Assembly: GCA_947650285.1 (NCBI GenBank)
Contig: CANTFL010001117.1
Location: 1-64,000, forward strand
Length of the DNA stretch: 64,000 nucleotides
Direction: 5' to 3'
DNA from: Hyaloperonospora brassicae
Taxonomy: Eukaryota > Oomycota > Peronosporomycetes > Peronosporales > Peronosporaceae
The position numbers and the translations under genes were made by a program. This document shows, piece by piece, positions 33,488 to 46,437 of the stretch; position 1 is the first letter of the stretch; each line of letters starts with the position of its first letter. The notes under the pieces are model-generated. The model saw only the letters and a program-made list of their open reading frames with translations, had not been told where the DNA came from and ran no database searches.

Positions 33488-34310
33488 TTAGATATATATG
33501 CAACGAGGCACGAAGAAGTATAAGAAAAACGTCGGTAGCCAAGACGATCTCGCCAAAGCTATCAGTTTTCGTGAATGCATCATTTTGTAAGGCAATCTGT
33601 GCCAATATGTCCCCAAAATCCCACAAAAAAACGATCCACCGCAGCGCTTCTCAAAAGGGATTTGTTGGGACACTATGAATACCTGTAACACCGCCCGTTC
33701 TTTATCAAAAAATAGAAGACGACTTTCAGACGTGGATCGTAGAAATTCAGCGAGACGGTTCCTTTTTTACGCGTCAGGTGGCATTTTGATATCCGAATAA
33801 GGCATACCGAAGGCTGTACAGTCCTGCGAGATGGGCTAGAATCCTGGCGACGAATGGGTTGATCAATTTTTTCTCGTCGCCCGAAGCTTTCACTCAGAGC
33901 CCTTCGAGTGATTTACCGCGCGTATAACCAAGTCGGGCACGACAACCTCAATCGTCTTCTTAATTACCTGATTTAGTACGCGATCGAGCGCAAAATTAAG
34001 TAACGACCGCGTTTTAATTCGGACAAGACGATATTTGGTCAGAAATTGAAGTCAAGGAAAATCATCGCTGTGCGTGGGTCTAGCTAAGTATGGACAAACG
34101 GCATCGACATGAGCTTCCACCTAACGATTATTACTCATGAAAGTGCCTTTGGATCGTGTCTACCGCCATTTTTTCAGCTTCCAGGCCAACATCTGAATCT
34201 TGGCATCCTGAGTAAGTGCTACGGCCCTGATTCTACAGTTGCCGTCGCCGCGAATATTAATATGAACTAAGCTGTCTTCGTCAAGTGATTGGAGCGCTTT
34301 GCAGCAAACG
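33488..34310 (-). pseudogene. Possible decayed protein-coding remnant
   Basis: This patch is visibly richer in GC than its surroundings. In the minus sense it gives long stop-poor pieces: LDEDSLVHINIRGDGNCRI, TQDAKIQMLAWKLKKWR, LLNFALDRVLNQVIKKTIEV, then FFDKERAVLQVFIVSQQIPF and CGGSFFCGILGTYWHRLPY. The order is collinear over about 800 bp with several stops. The family is not recognised; a transposase is one possibility. Confidence 0.3.
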
Positions 34311-36190
34311 TACATAGCAATTTTTTTTGGCCACCTGAGCTCATCTATATCGATTTAGCAAGTCATGATAAGACAAGATAATCGTTGATAAGGCGATCGA
34401 GATGTTATCTTTCCATTTCTTGTTCCCCTAAATTCCACGCTTGTATTCAGCGTTTAAATGTCTCTCTTGTCAATTCTTATAGGCCCGCTGCTTCGCTCCA
34501 TGGAAATAATGATGATTGATAAAGATGTGCCAAGCTTGGCGAACAAAAAGGCGATTTTTTTGCCATGAATCACGCAAAGAAATGGTGTGATTGTCTAGCC
34601 ATATATTTGATATCTGGCTTTGTTAGCACTGGCCTTTGACCAATCTCAGCATCCAAAATGCGTGCACGTAAAGATTGATACGCCAATGGATGTATTATTT
34701 ACGAAAATGTACAAAGTAACCTTATGCAGTTCAAAGTTCAGCAATAGCTATGTGAGCAAGTACTCTTCCTTTTTAACGCGTCAACGAAATGCAAAGGAGA
34801 GCACAAGACAGCCAACATGCTTGATCGCATTATGACTCTAGAACCTTTGCAACAGCTCGAGTACTACAATTAGGTTCTGTATTAGATTTATAACGGCCAT
34901 TAACTGACCATTTCGTGAAAGATCCAGTATTTTCGTCTCTTTGCTTTTGTCAAATCTTTCTTATTGTTCATATTTAAGACATATAATATGCTGCAACGGG
35001 TAGCCAAGGTCTGCCGATCTATTTAAAATATGCAAACACAAAAAGAACGCAAAGCGAAGTCAGTATTTAATATTTAGCAAACGTATAGAAGTTGCGGTCA
35101 TCAATCGGTAGCATAAATTAGGGGTCAAATGATAAGCAGGGGTGTTGGCCGTAAATTAGCAGTTAGGTATCGACGTATAAATGTACGATCGGTAAATTAA
35201 AGTCGAGGTTATAAACCACCTTTTTACGCTTTATGAAGAGCAAATGTATTACAGCGGTTAGCTTAAAAGTACCTAATGCAAGTAGCCTTCCGCGATGAAA
35301 TGAATAATATCTACAATTTGAGCATCCTAAGCTAAACGATAAAGAACGTTGTCACAGCAATTTTATTTTCTGTAATAGCGATCTTTGCAATACAGTGTCG
35401 ATGATCATACGGAAAAGTTATATTAGATAAAAGTAGCCGGCGAAAGAGATTTACGTCATAGTCGAACTTAAGCTCAAACGGCCATGACGAATGAATAATG
35501 AGAATAGACAAAACGAAGGTAGTCATTGGACTTTGTTGCATTCTTAAAGACTCCAGATGAATATCGGTGATCAGCCGCGGCAAATGCAGACGACAGAAAG
35601 CGCGCTGTGACTAATGATCACATGTACAGAATAAAAAATGAATTGTGAATTTAAATAAAAAGGTTTCGCAAAAAACATATATTGTATAATAAACATAAAA
35701 AAGGTTTCATATAATTTTAAATTCAAAATGTATAAGGTTCCGGCAAGTTTTTTTTGGGAATTTAATATGACTTACGCTAAGCCGTATAACGCATATATTG
35801 TCGCAATTTTGGTTGGCAGCATCAAGAGCATTAGTTGTACCGGGTCGCAAGACATGCGATAAGCGAATATGGTACGCCAATACGTACGTGTATGTAAATT
35901 AGTACGCGGCCTCGTTTAAGTCACGTCAAGCTACCAGATAATCAATTTAGTCTACCGCGCCGTTGAAATGTCGTCCAATCAAGCCATAACATCGATGAAT
36001 AGTATCTTCCAAGTTGAAAATGTGACAATTTGATGCTTCAGAACGTAACAGCGCAAAAAGATTTGAATCTCAAAAAGTGTCAGCATCGACCATCTCTGAC
36101 GGGCATACCAAATGTTGTAATCTCACATGAGTGTAAGTAAAAGTCTTATATGCCGAACAAGCTTAAAGAAGGCTTTGATTGGGTGGTATT
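34311..36190. other. AT-rich block, no gene seen
   Basis: Only short frames; nothing recognised. Confidence 0.55.
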
Positions 36191-36200
36191 GGTTTGGAGA

Positions 36201-36245
36201 CCTCCACCTGCATCCGGTGGGAGGAAAGCCCCGATTTATTTTTTC
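36201..36245 (+). other. Isolated GC-rich hairpin followed by a T-rich tract
   Basis: CCTCCACC (36,201-36,208) pairs with GGTGGGAGG (36,216-36,224) around a 7-base loop, with one bulged G. AAAGCCCCG and a T-rich run follow. It stands out in AT-rich surroundings. It looks like a factor-independent terminator or a Pol III transcript end, but no gene was identified upstream. Confidence 0.4.
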
Positions 36246-36767
36246 AATTTTTAAAGATCAAGCTTAATTACCTAGTTTCTTCTTTTCTAAATTGTGGCGA
36301 ATTTGAGACCAATCTGTCCTGACTCACTATCTATTAACATGCATTAGCGCAGCAACACGAAATACAGATTCCTTTCGCTTATCAAGATCCTTTTAACGTA
36401 CTGAAAAAGTGTTGGGAGTTCAATAATATAACAGACGGGCAGGAATATATGGGCGATACATCAAAAGTACGCAGGCCACGAACATATTTTGAAAAAGAGG
36501 AAAGACAATTAGACATATAAATACAAATAATGATTCGCGCAGACAAGAGATACTTCTAGATCCAAATAAGTGCGGCCTTAAATAGGATAAAAAAGGAAAT
36601 GTAGAAATGATTAGATGATTAACCGCTGTGGCATAGTGTTTTCGAGTATCGACAAAACAATAGAATTCAATCTTCTGGTGTATAATTTAACCCCTTGTTT
36701 TTTATCTAGTCAAGAAGGCTAATGTCGAACATTCCAGACAACGATTAAAATATCTTCAATCAACTAT

Positions 36768-36892
36768 TTTTGCTAAAATAAATTCCCGAAGATTTTAAAG
36801 GGCTATAACAAATAGCCTAAATAACGATTCTTGCAAAAATAAAACCCCGAAGACATTAAACGGCTATAACGAATAGCTTGGTCTTAATAAAT
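36768..36892. repeat. Two-copy direct repeat, 61-bp period
   Basis: Blocks sharing CCCGAAGA, TTAAA(G/C)GGCTATAAC and AATAGC are offset by 61 bp, with about a quarter of positions changed. It is a short, old tandem duplication in AT-rich DNA. Confidence 0.7.
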
Positions 36893-39800
36893 TGCTAAGA
36901 TCAAATTGTAGATAAAGGCAAAGGTGTATTACGAAAACGAGTTAATGAACGGAGCGAAATAAGTCTATTTCAGCAAGCTAGTCGGTTATAGGTTGCGGCC
37001 CGTACATACGTTAATATTACTTCGACAAGATGTACCCTTTGAGTATAGGCATAAATGACGATTGTAACGCATCTATCGCGCAGTACGAATATAAAATGTT
37101 CGCCTGGCGCAGCAATACAGTAGTTTTAATCGACTATCGATATTGAATGCGTTTTGACGTAATAGCCAAAGCAAGTGTGTATAACATGACAACGTTTCAA
37201 TTCAAAAAGGTATCATTTATTATATTATTTTTTATATTCAGCATTATACTAATCATCGGTTGAGGTAAATATTTTTAAAACACATTTAATATTAACAGGG
37301 TATATTGTAATGATCCAGACATGGCGTTATATTAGCAATATTGATATTTTAAAAAACGGCTTTTGAATGGTAACATTTAAAGATCTATCGGTTACGGACA
37401 GGAAACGATCGAAATATCTGCTAGGTCGAGGGCAAATATTGCAGGTACAGGTTTTTGATGAAAAAGAATACAAAAGCTATAAAATCACGAAATTTTGGAC
37501 ACTTGAAGTCATCCTTAGCTCATAGCTGGCCAACGAACCTCAGAGGAAGTGTTACTAAGGTATTTGGCAAACAAAGCCGATACCAAAAAGCGTTTCAATC
37601 TTTCAAAATACAATTTAAAGTACAACTGAATGACGTAATACGCGGATTGTGAAGTAAAATGAATAAGTGCGAAATAGTTGACTAATATATAAATAAAAGA
37701 GCTGAATTAGTAGACACTATAAAGATGAAAAGTGCCCATTGCATTTCTTACGGACTTAAAACATCCGGTTCTCTATCCTGTATTAACATATTAGCACTTT
37801 TCAAGCGCCAAACGTCAAGTGTGATTGCATAAATTTACAGTAAGTGATCGGATATAGTCATATGATGCAATTTTAAACAATATCAATTAAATTAAATTTT
37901 ATCCTACGTTGTAATTCGGTGTGTACAAGTTCCTTACAACAATGAATGATACACAATATTTTAGGTGCTTTTGTAGCAATGTTGTCTCGAAATATGTAAG
38001 TAGTGGTCTCGGCAATTTCTAATAGCAGTACCAGTCAGTTGTCTTGACGATTCATGTTGGTTTACAACAATTATGATTTGTATACAGGGCGGTTGGCTTG
38101 TCTCCGCATTATTGAATCTATGATGCTAGCATTATTATCAGATTTCTTGTTACTGATGAAAGCCCATAACAAAATGTAGTATCCTACATCAAGTTAATGG
38201 ATCTAATATCTGAAGTTGACCAAGTGGGCTAGGCGTTTTTACTCTTGTGTATTGATTTCCCTGCTGCAAAAAACAATTGCACACTTATCGTTATAAAAAT
38301 TAATATAGACCTTAGTTATAAACAGTATCTTTTATGTGTCGGACACAACGACCTATCACCATTACTTGTGATAGTAGAGCGGATGACGACGTATTTCTGT
38401 GACATCATTCACGTGATATTAGAAGTAGTACCGACATTCTCGCGTCAGATCTACATTACGTTAAAAACAATTGTGTCCCAAAAACACCTCTTTCTGCATC
38501 GGTTCTATTTTATATGGTATATCTTACATATCAATTAAGATGCGTGCACTTCAGAAAGTACGAAATCGATGTGCTTAAAAAAATACGAGTAGAAAATTAA
38601 TTAATTACACAGTTACCAATTTATCTGACTTGCTACTGTACTTATAAAATTATCGTAAGAGGAATTGAGTCAAGCTTATAATTAAGAAGGTAAGCCGAGA
38701 TAAAAATTGAGTAAACATGAGTGTGACCATTTTAAAAATAAGGGTACGAATTAAACGTGTTTAGGTATACCACAATTTACAAGAAAGGGTAAACAACAAA
38801 GGCAATAAAAATTTGTTCGGACGATATGAAGATAAACGCCAAAATAAAGAAGAGCGAAAGTAGTCTCTACATAACGTGCCAAACTAAGTCGTTTCGGTTA
38901 GTTTAGAAATGTGCCACGATTTCGCGTTGATAACGCGGGTTCTGATTCAGCTTTTAACATGATTCTGACAATTAAAAAGCCTGCAGTTTTAACTTTGGCT
39001 GGTATCGTGTGATAGGGATAACTTGACCATAGTATAATAGAAGATGTTATTTGTAAGCAATATTTGCTTGATTTTTCAATAAAAAGCCTTCCATTCGAGG
39101 TGTCCGTTAGAAGTATTGAAACGATAGCAGTCGGAGGTGTGAATCGTACAGCGTATCGGTATGAACATCATCAGTTTAATACGACTTCGTATCAAGTGAC
39201 TTAAACTTGCGAATGCCTTGGCCGCAAACAGGCGCTGATAGCGTTTCGATACAATCAATCAAGAAACGTAAAAGGAGATCAAAAGCAGGTTTGACTGCGA
39301 AGAGCAAAGTTAAATGCGAAGTAGGCGGAGTGAATTTGTAAGGATACTACCATCTGCAGAGGCAGTATCCATGGGATAATACCGGACGAATACGAGCCAA
39401 TTTGCGTATTTAACTAGAGATCTATAGGAAGGCGACGTGAAATAACACGTTAAATGAGCCTCGAGGAAGCCAATCAAACAGTGCATTATTCCAATTCGAC
39501 AAATCTTCAAAGTACTACCTTAAATCACCGCATTGCCAGATTAACTCAGCGATCGGCGAAAGAAAAGTCTTAAAAGGATAAATTCCCCGTAGATCGAAAG
39601 CCCATGAAAAAGTGTGTGTTTGACTAAGTGTACGGCCGAAATCACGAAAGCTGCGGCTTATCAAGCCGTGCAACATTAACACCAATGGCTATAAATAACC
39701 GTCTGGATGATTTTTTAAATTTGGAGTTTTTGCTTCAGTATCATGAACCCGGAAAATATTCCGACGAATTCAAAGACAGCGAAGATTGACTGACCATGCT

Positions 39801-42780
39801 ATATGAGAGGCCATCAAACGCTTTCGCCATACGTTCCTTGCGCAGCCGATGTCGGCTAAACATGGAAGAGTAGGAACGACCGCATTAAAGTAGATTACCA
39901 TTAGAGATTGAAAAAGGTCAAGACATAGGGTATAAACGTGAGCCTCGGAATAACGGTCTTGAAAAGATGAAGTGTCATCTTTAATTTACCCCACTATGAG
40001 GACAACAAAAGGCAGCACCGAAAAGGTTTTGTGTCACTATCCTAGAAATTTTGAGCTGTGTTGGTGACTAGATTCGAAGTCTCTCATATACAGGTATTGG
40101 AATCTTTCACATCCTACAGGCTTGACTCTACATAGCTAGCGTTGGCTCTAGTTGAAGCTCAAACGTGACAACGGCAACACTTAGGCGACCGATTACACGA
40201 TAATTTTCCTGGATCCGCGCCGCACTGAATTTTCGGAAAGTCAAACTAACCAAAATTTAAGCGTTGAATTCCGTAATGATAGTGAAGCGCCTATATCAAG
40301 TCGGTATCGTTGTTACGTATCTACACTAACAACCTTAGAACACCAGTAAAAACATAGTTAGAGCCAATACGAGAGAATCGGATATGACGGAAGGAGGTGA
40401 AAGAGTGAAAGCGTTGCTTCCGTGTCTAAAGTTATAAAAGCTCAGGACAATTTACAGTGCCATTTTAGTTCGAAGTCGGCTTAAGAGAAGTCATTACGAA
40501 CCGCTGATAATTACCAGCCACCTGGGCTCCCAGTATGAATTGATATGGGGTTATCCTTGACAAGCATTGGCGCGGTGCGTTTGGCTTTCTACTAATTTGT
40601 GTTGATAAAGACTGGAAGTCGACATGAATTCCTGCTAAAGAGAGCCGCATAATAGAAATTAGTAAGCGCTTACCAGCGGCGAGGTGTCGATGAAGCTGAA
40701 AAACCTAAACTGGACGTAACGGGCTTATATAAAGTGCCATCATTATAGCCCAAATAACATAAAGGATTATAAAATAGGCGACTGAACAGCCTTACCCACG
40801 TTAAAAGGAACATATAAGAGTGAACTATGGCCTACAAAATAGATTTGCACAGCAATTTAGCTATGCACCCAATCCCTTATATAAGTAGTACCTAAGCCGT
40901 TTTGATCGTAAGGAACTAACCATAAGTATTTTTATAAAGAATATTTAAAATTGAACATACAGATGTAGCGATATTATTGAAGGGAGAATTGATCAAACAA
41001 CTCAGTCGTGGAAAAGTGACAAACTCTGACTGAGTGTTGAAGAATGGGTAAACTTTGGTACTGCAGAACTTTCAGTTGGCCTTAGAGCGTGCGGGCCAGT
41101 GAGATCAAGGGAACGGCAGTTTTGTATACTATAAACTTTACCTTTGTTCTGCCAAAAATGGTGGGGTACATCGTGGATAACAAGTAACTTTATTATTTCA
41201 CTGGTAACCACGACATCAACTTTATATATTCCGCGCGTAAACAAAGAGGCTCATGAGACCTAGATTAGAGCCAAAATGGCAGCTGCGCTGTCTTTGGATT
41301 ATTATTACACATACCGTTTTCCGAACAAGCGGTCTTTTTGTAATTAAAAATGTATTCAGTGTAGCGGAGGTCGTGCAGTAGACCGCTACAGTCGCTCGCA
41401 AAATTAATTACTGAGTTTGTCGAAAAACCACTGCATATCAATTTACTTTTAAGATTGGCACGATATAGAATAATTTAGTTAATATACAGTAAATAGATAA
41501 AAAACGCCGGCTACTAGGGGGCGCTTTATCCAACCGTAAGTTCAAACGGGGCCAAAGGCCAGCCTATCCACCTCATAGTTTCAATAGTGTTGAGAAATGG
41601 TATTTCACTGAATAGTTGAGATGTATAACAGAACCGAAATTTATTAGTCCAATTTTAACCCCCATCAAACAACGCAATTAAAAGCCTTAACTAAATCCCT
41701 TTAAAAAATTTACTACGTGAAGCGGGGTTAAAATAGAAAAAAGCTAGTGCTCGTCCGATTTAAGTCAGACCAAAAATCGCGCCCCAGGATCAACCCATAC
41801 TGATCCATATACATTCGGGTATTTTAGTGCCCGACTTAGTCGAGATATAAATTTGCGCAAAAATTTAACGTATATATAGAGTATGGAAATAGAGCGTTAT
41901 TAGTTATCACTTTGAGGTCGCCTTTTTTCACAGCAGGAAAACTTGACCTGTCGCTGCAACTTTGTCATTTTGGCCAATTATATTTGGCACCAATCTTTAA
42001 GTAATTAGTACGGCTCCAAAGGGGCATTTCGACGTGGTAGTAATCCAAGAAAAAGCCATCGACCTGGCGTCTTACTGAGCGCAGTGTGTTACAAGCCCCG
42101 AAGAAGTCGTTTGCAGATAGAAAGGCTTTATAAGTTAATATGACCCTCGAAGACAATCGTGGCTTTGTAATTATGTAACAGCCGAGAAAGATCTATGAGG
42201 TCTTAAGTGAGCGCGCATCCTGCCATATACGGAAAGACGAGCAGCAGAATCAAGACCAATAATGATAAATGTAGATTTGGAAGACGCCAACTATTCGGCC
42301 GAGTACATAAAGAATCCAAAATGACGAGCCTTGTCAAAACTTAACCGTTTTACGGACAAGGGTATTGGCGGTTTGCAGCGGCTTGAAGAACCGCACCGAT
42401 GAAAAACCTTCACGCAGAGATATTGGAAGTCGTAAACAGCCTCAATGTCTAACACAACACGCAAAACACTATGTGAGGCTTAAACAATGAAAAAAGCACT
42501 CTTTACAACCTGCCCTGAGTAGAAGTTTTGCAACATTTGTCGATCACAACACGTAGATAATAAAAGGTCAAGTTCTTACCGAGCCTTAACAAACGGCCAA
42601 TAGTAGGAGGTGATTATGAAACGCAACTTGTCCCACATATTAACTTACCGATCGAGGAGGGTCAAGCGATTGATACAATAAAAGATATTGATAAATAACA
42701 TTAAATCTCCGACCGCACTTGAATAGCATATTGAATGTATTGACCAATAGTGTCAGCCTAGTGATATAAAATTCTTTTTT
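36893..42780. other. AT-rich block, no assignable gene
   Basis: Composition rises slightly around 39,060-40,700, where stop-rich, protein-like plus and minus frames occur, but none could be matched to a family. An 8-bp perfect stem (TGTAGCGG/CCGCTACA) lies at 41,360-41,390. Confidence 0.45.
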
Positions 42781-42782
42781 AA

Positions 42783-44538
42783 GTGTCCAATTGCACAAAG
42801 GCACAATTATATCCAATCAGAGAGCAGATGGACAAGTACAGCTCTCTCAGCTACCTCTCCGACGTATCAGGTAGGAGAGAACAGTGCTGTTATAGTTATC
42901 ACTATACAAACACCATGTTATTAGCATATTTTAAAAATAATACACAAGCTCCGACATCTCCGACAAAGGGTAACTCAATCGCATATTTTACAAACAACAT
43001 CCAAGCTATAACATCTCCATCGAGGATGAGTCTGACCGACCTAGCACCTGACAACACAAAGCGTACCCGTGAGAACGCAGCGCGCTCATTTTTAAAGGTC
43101 CTCGAGCAGGAGTAGGTTACTTGGGAGTACCTGCAACAGTGCATGCAGCGCGAGAGGGCACCTCTCGCACTAGAAGCTGTGATGGACAAGTTTGGCATGT
43201 ATATCGCGTTCAAGAAAAGCCGAAAGGGACAGCTCACAGCTCGACACTCGGTCATGCAATACTTTCGACAAGCCAAGAATTGGCTGCTGGAGCAGTTCCC
43301 TCAACATCGAGCAGTGGTTAGAAAGAATTTCTCAAGAAAGGTCAGACACTCGAACGTCATTGCATGAAGCGTGAGTCAGGATCGTTTGTTAACAAGGCCT
43401 TAGCATGCACAAAGTCTGCTCTCAGAAAATGATGGAATACTTGTATTCAACTGCGATTACTAGTGCTGACTACCAAGATGCGGCGCTGTTGTGTTTGCTT
43501 TGGTACCTATTTGGGCGTGCATCGGACCTTACAATGCTGCGGAAGGCAAAGCTGTCTATCGGCTCGGGCGACATAATCTTCGTCCGATTTATCCGAATTA
43601 AAACTTCTGAAGAGCAAGGTCTTTCACTTTTCCCTGACAAAGACTTCACCACATGTCCTCTGCTTGCCATAGCTCTCGCCCTCGTGACCCACTCATCGCC
43701 AACTATATCCGTGCTGAGTCAACTTCCTGAGCAGATGGTTATCTCACAGTCCATTTTAGCTCCAGCAACTCCGCTGATCGATTTGCTCAATCTTCCAAAG
43801 GCTGTGGTGTCTTCACAGGATATATTATCCACCTCTGCTAAGAAGGAGAACATCACAGATAACGCTCCTGGTGTACACAGCTACGTCAACCGTGTTCTTG
43901 ATCGGGTCGCTGTAAAAGCTGGCGTATCCGAGCGCTTAACATCTCACTCTTTTCGGCGCGGAGGAGCGCAGCATGCAAATGGGGCTGGATTGTGTGTAAG
44001 TGGATCTTCGACCGAGGCGCCTGGAATATGACAGCGACAAACGAGGCCTTCGCGTACGTTTTTAATACGGCTTTCAAAGACCATAAGGTTACCCGGGTCT
44101 TGAGTGGGCGACACCTCGATACCGACGTATCTCTCCTATCTCTTAATGTCTTCGACTCCGGTACGCAGACAAAAACTACAAACTGTTGAGACAGCGCTCC
44201 TTAATGCATCTCAAGGGCTCAAGACTACACAATACAACGTGAGCGAAAGAGTGATTGAAACCCTTATCACTTACCTGCTGATTCATTATCCATCGTTGAA
44301 GCAGCTAAATAAAGACGGACTTGTAGTCACACGTTTAAAAGCGTGTGTAATCCAGCAAGGTTCCTCCGTCAGTGAACTTGTAGATTGGTCTTCACATCTA
44401 ACCTGCTACACGAAGACAAATTTACCACCAAATCCCATCAAGGTTTCAGACAGCACGATTGACATCACAAAGCATCCAATATATCTTCGTCAAGCTTCAT
44501 TGATTATGAAGTTAATTAAGGTCAACCAAAAGCTTTAA
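42783..44538 (+). pseudogene. Crypton-type tyrosine recombinase (broken)
   Basis: Collinear plus-strand frames form one tyrosine recombinase. The N-terminal SAM-like part is LAPDNTKRTRENAARSFLKV, VMDKFGMYIAFKKSRKGQL, MQYFRQAKNWLLEQFPQHR. The catalytic part has LLCLLWYLFGRASDL (box I Arg), EEQGLSLFPDKDF, LTSHSFRRGGAQHANG (H-x-x-R), FDRGAWNM and FAYVFN (probable Trp and Tyr), then KVTRVLSG. Breaks: TAG at 43,113-43,115 and frameshifts near 43,335, 43,990 and 44,167. Cryptons are DNA transposons moved by such recombinases and are known in oomycetes. The copy is inactive but clearly assignable. Confidence 0.85.
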
Positions 44539-44544
44539 TCTCGT

Positions 44545-45045
44545 GTCTCGATGATTGGAGCTGAGGTCTATAACAAGGCACAACCAAAATATTTACATAA
44601 AAGAAGTGAGGGTAAAGACAAAGAACCACCCGCCAAACGTCGCCGAACGAGCTAGTTAACAAACCTAAAGGAAATCGGGTTTTGTTGGTATAACTAGGAA
44701 CCCCGCCTATGGAATTCGTTTGATAGCTCGAGAAAACACACGAAATTCACCGCCAAACTTGTCGTTGCTTTCATGAAACTGTTTTTTGCTGATAACTTTG
44801 TGCTTGATGAGAAGTTCCCGCAGTATCGAGAAGATGTGCTGGAATTAGGCGATGTCGCTGAAATGCAGTTACCTTCGTTTCTTGGCGAGCACAACATCAA
44901 GGCCCGCGGAGCACAAAACGTCCTCAAGTCCATGCGCAAGCTACAGAAAGCTGGTCATCTAAGCAAACACTTATAACTATACTGACAACTTCAAGCCGCC
45001 GGGCTCATTGTAGATCCAACACCTGCGCATACTACAAACATCATC
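44545..45045 (+). pseudogene. C-terminal DNA-binding-like part of the Crypton protein
   Basis: After the recombinase, frames read EGKDKEPPAKRRRTS (basic tract), FCWYN-EPRLWNS, then KFTAKLVVAFMKLFFADNFV, VLELGDVAEMQLPSFLGEHN and ARGAQNVLKSMRKLQKAG, followed by GLIVDPTPAHTTNII. The arrangement (basic tract, W-Y-x-x-E-P-R, FMKLFF helix) resembles the GCR1_C-type DNA-binding domain attached to Crypton recombinases, recalled from family knowledge and not tested. Stops at 44,536-44,538 and 44,694-44,696 separate it. Confidence 0.6.
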
Positions 45046-45299
45046 GGATAGATTGTCAACTCGCAGTACCCATAGATGATGGTCTTTACGCCGTTGTATA
45101 CATGCTGAGTGATTCCGCACTAAAGAAGGAGAAATACAACAAGTACGTATTAACAAGATCGGCGAAACACTTGAGCTCTTCCTTACTCTCATGATACATC
45201 GTATATACATCATAGTACAACAATCCATTTTTCCCTTAATCGTCGAGGTCAGATCGCTTAAAATGTTTCTAGGACATGACAATATCGTATTACGATGTA
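45046..45299. other. Spacer between Crypton remnant and tandem repeats
   Basis: A minus-strand 116-codon frame (44,977-45,327) spans it but has no recognisable content and overlaps the repeats. Confidence 0.4.
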
Positions 45300-45745
45300 C
45301 ATCATTTACGCACGGGGAACATGTCATCCGGGTAGCACACGGGCGGCATGTAGTCCACCATGTAGCTGCTTACCTGTCATTGAATACAACATAACGATCA
45401 ATGCGCAGTCAATAAAGCGCGTAATAATACACATGGAAACGGTGCACACGGGCGGCATGTATTCCACCATGTAGCTGCTTACCTGTCATTGAATACAACA
45501 TAATGATCAATGCGCAGTCAATAACGCGCATATAAATACACATGGACACGGGTACACGTACGCAGCAAACGCGTTGTGCACCACTTACGCACGGGGAACA
45601 TGTCATCCGGGTAGCACACGGGCGGCATGTAGTCCACCATGTATCTGCTTATTTGTCATAAATACAACATAACGATCAATGCGCAGTTAGTAACGCGCGT
45701 ATAAGTACACACGGACACGGATGCACGTGCATATTCATTGAAGCC
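45300..45745. repeat. Three-copy tandem repeat downstream of the Crypton
   Basis: The core CACACGGGCGGCATGTA, TCCACCATGTA(G/T)CTGCTTA, GATCAATGCGCAGT and AACGCGC(A/G)TATAA recurs at about 45,336, 45,445 and 45,615. The first and third units also carry ACGCACGGGGAACATGTCAT at their start; the middle unit lacks about 60 bp. Each unit contains CATGTA-type palindromic words and TATAA(A/G)TACACA. It may be a Crypton end array or independent satellite. Confidence 0.88.
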
Positions 45746-46188
45746 TTATTATGTACAACTCGTCCACAGTCCACGTTTCGTGGTAAATTGACACGTTGGC
45801 ACAACTCACGATGTAGTGGAGCAGATCAGTACGTAATATTTAACTTTCGTACACGCACACAAGGACTATCAATTTGCCTCAATCAATCATATTTTAATAC
45901 CCCTGTATACTTATCATTGCTAGCACAAAAATGCACACAAAGTTGCACACTATTACACAATTCCGTACTGGCTTTGTCCCGGTCGGAGCGTGTCGGAGGT
46001 CGAAGATTTCATGTAATGGTAGCCTGTTAAAATGAAACAGTCATATCCTTCGCCAAATTTTTCTTAGGACTAGATTCATGAGTTAATCAAAATATCCTAT
46101 CAGGAGGGAGAACGCGTCGCGTGCTGATCATCCCGCTTCCCGGTTATTGCGGAGACCAAACTGGCATTATTGATACAAGTGACGGTAA
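45746..46188. other. No assigned gene
   Basis: Mixed composition with short frames only. Confidence 0.5.
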
Positions 46189-46437
46189 ATGAGTGAAAGT
46201 ATAGCGCCGACATGGAATCAGGTATTGTCGTGGGGCCATAGGAATCAAGGCGAATCATTATTAATAAACGTTTTAGCCATGGCACCAGAAAATTTGGATT
46301 CTGAGTCAATCGAACTCGCAATTTGTAGCACACCGTCGCAATCGAACATTTCAGCTATGGAGCTCTTGGCGTCCGAGTCTTTTTCATTTTTATATATGCG
46401 AATAGAGTGTCCTCATCTATTTGTAAAGGGTTGGTAG
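46189..46437 (+). CDS. Small hypothetical ORF
   Basis: A true ATG opens 82 codons, MSESIAPTWNQVLSWGHRNQ to CPHLFVKGW. Acidic in the middle (ENLDSESIELAI). No motif, signal peptide or family recognised. It stands out only because the surrounding DNA is AT-rich, so a pseudogene fragment is as likely as a real gene. Confidence 0.25.
   Translation: MSESIAPTWNQVLSWGHRNQGESLLINVLAMAPENLDSESIELAICSTPSQSNISAMELLASESFSFLYMRIECPHLFVKGW

Noticed and set aside
38245..38538. 97-codon plus frame
   Set aside because: Ile/Tyr/Phe-rich random composition of AT-rich DNA, no motif and no GC rise.
45300..45745. CRISPR array
   Set aside because: Units are long (over 100 bp), of unequal length, without short conserved repeats and unique spacers, and the DNA is eukaryotic.
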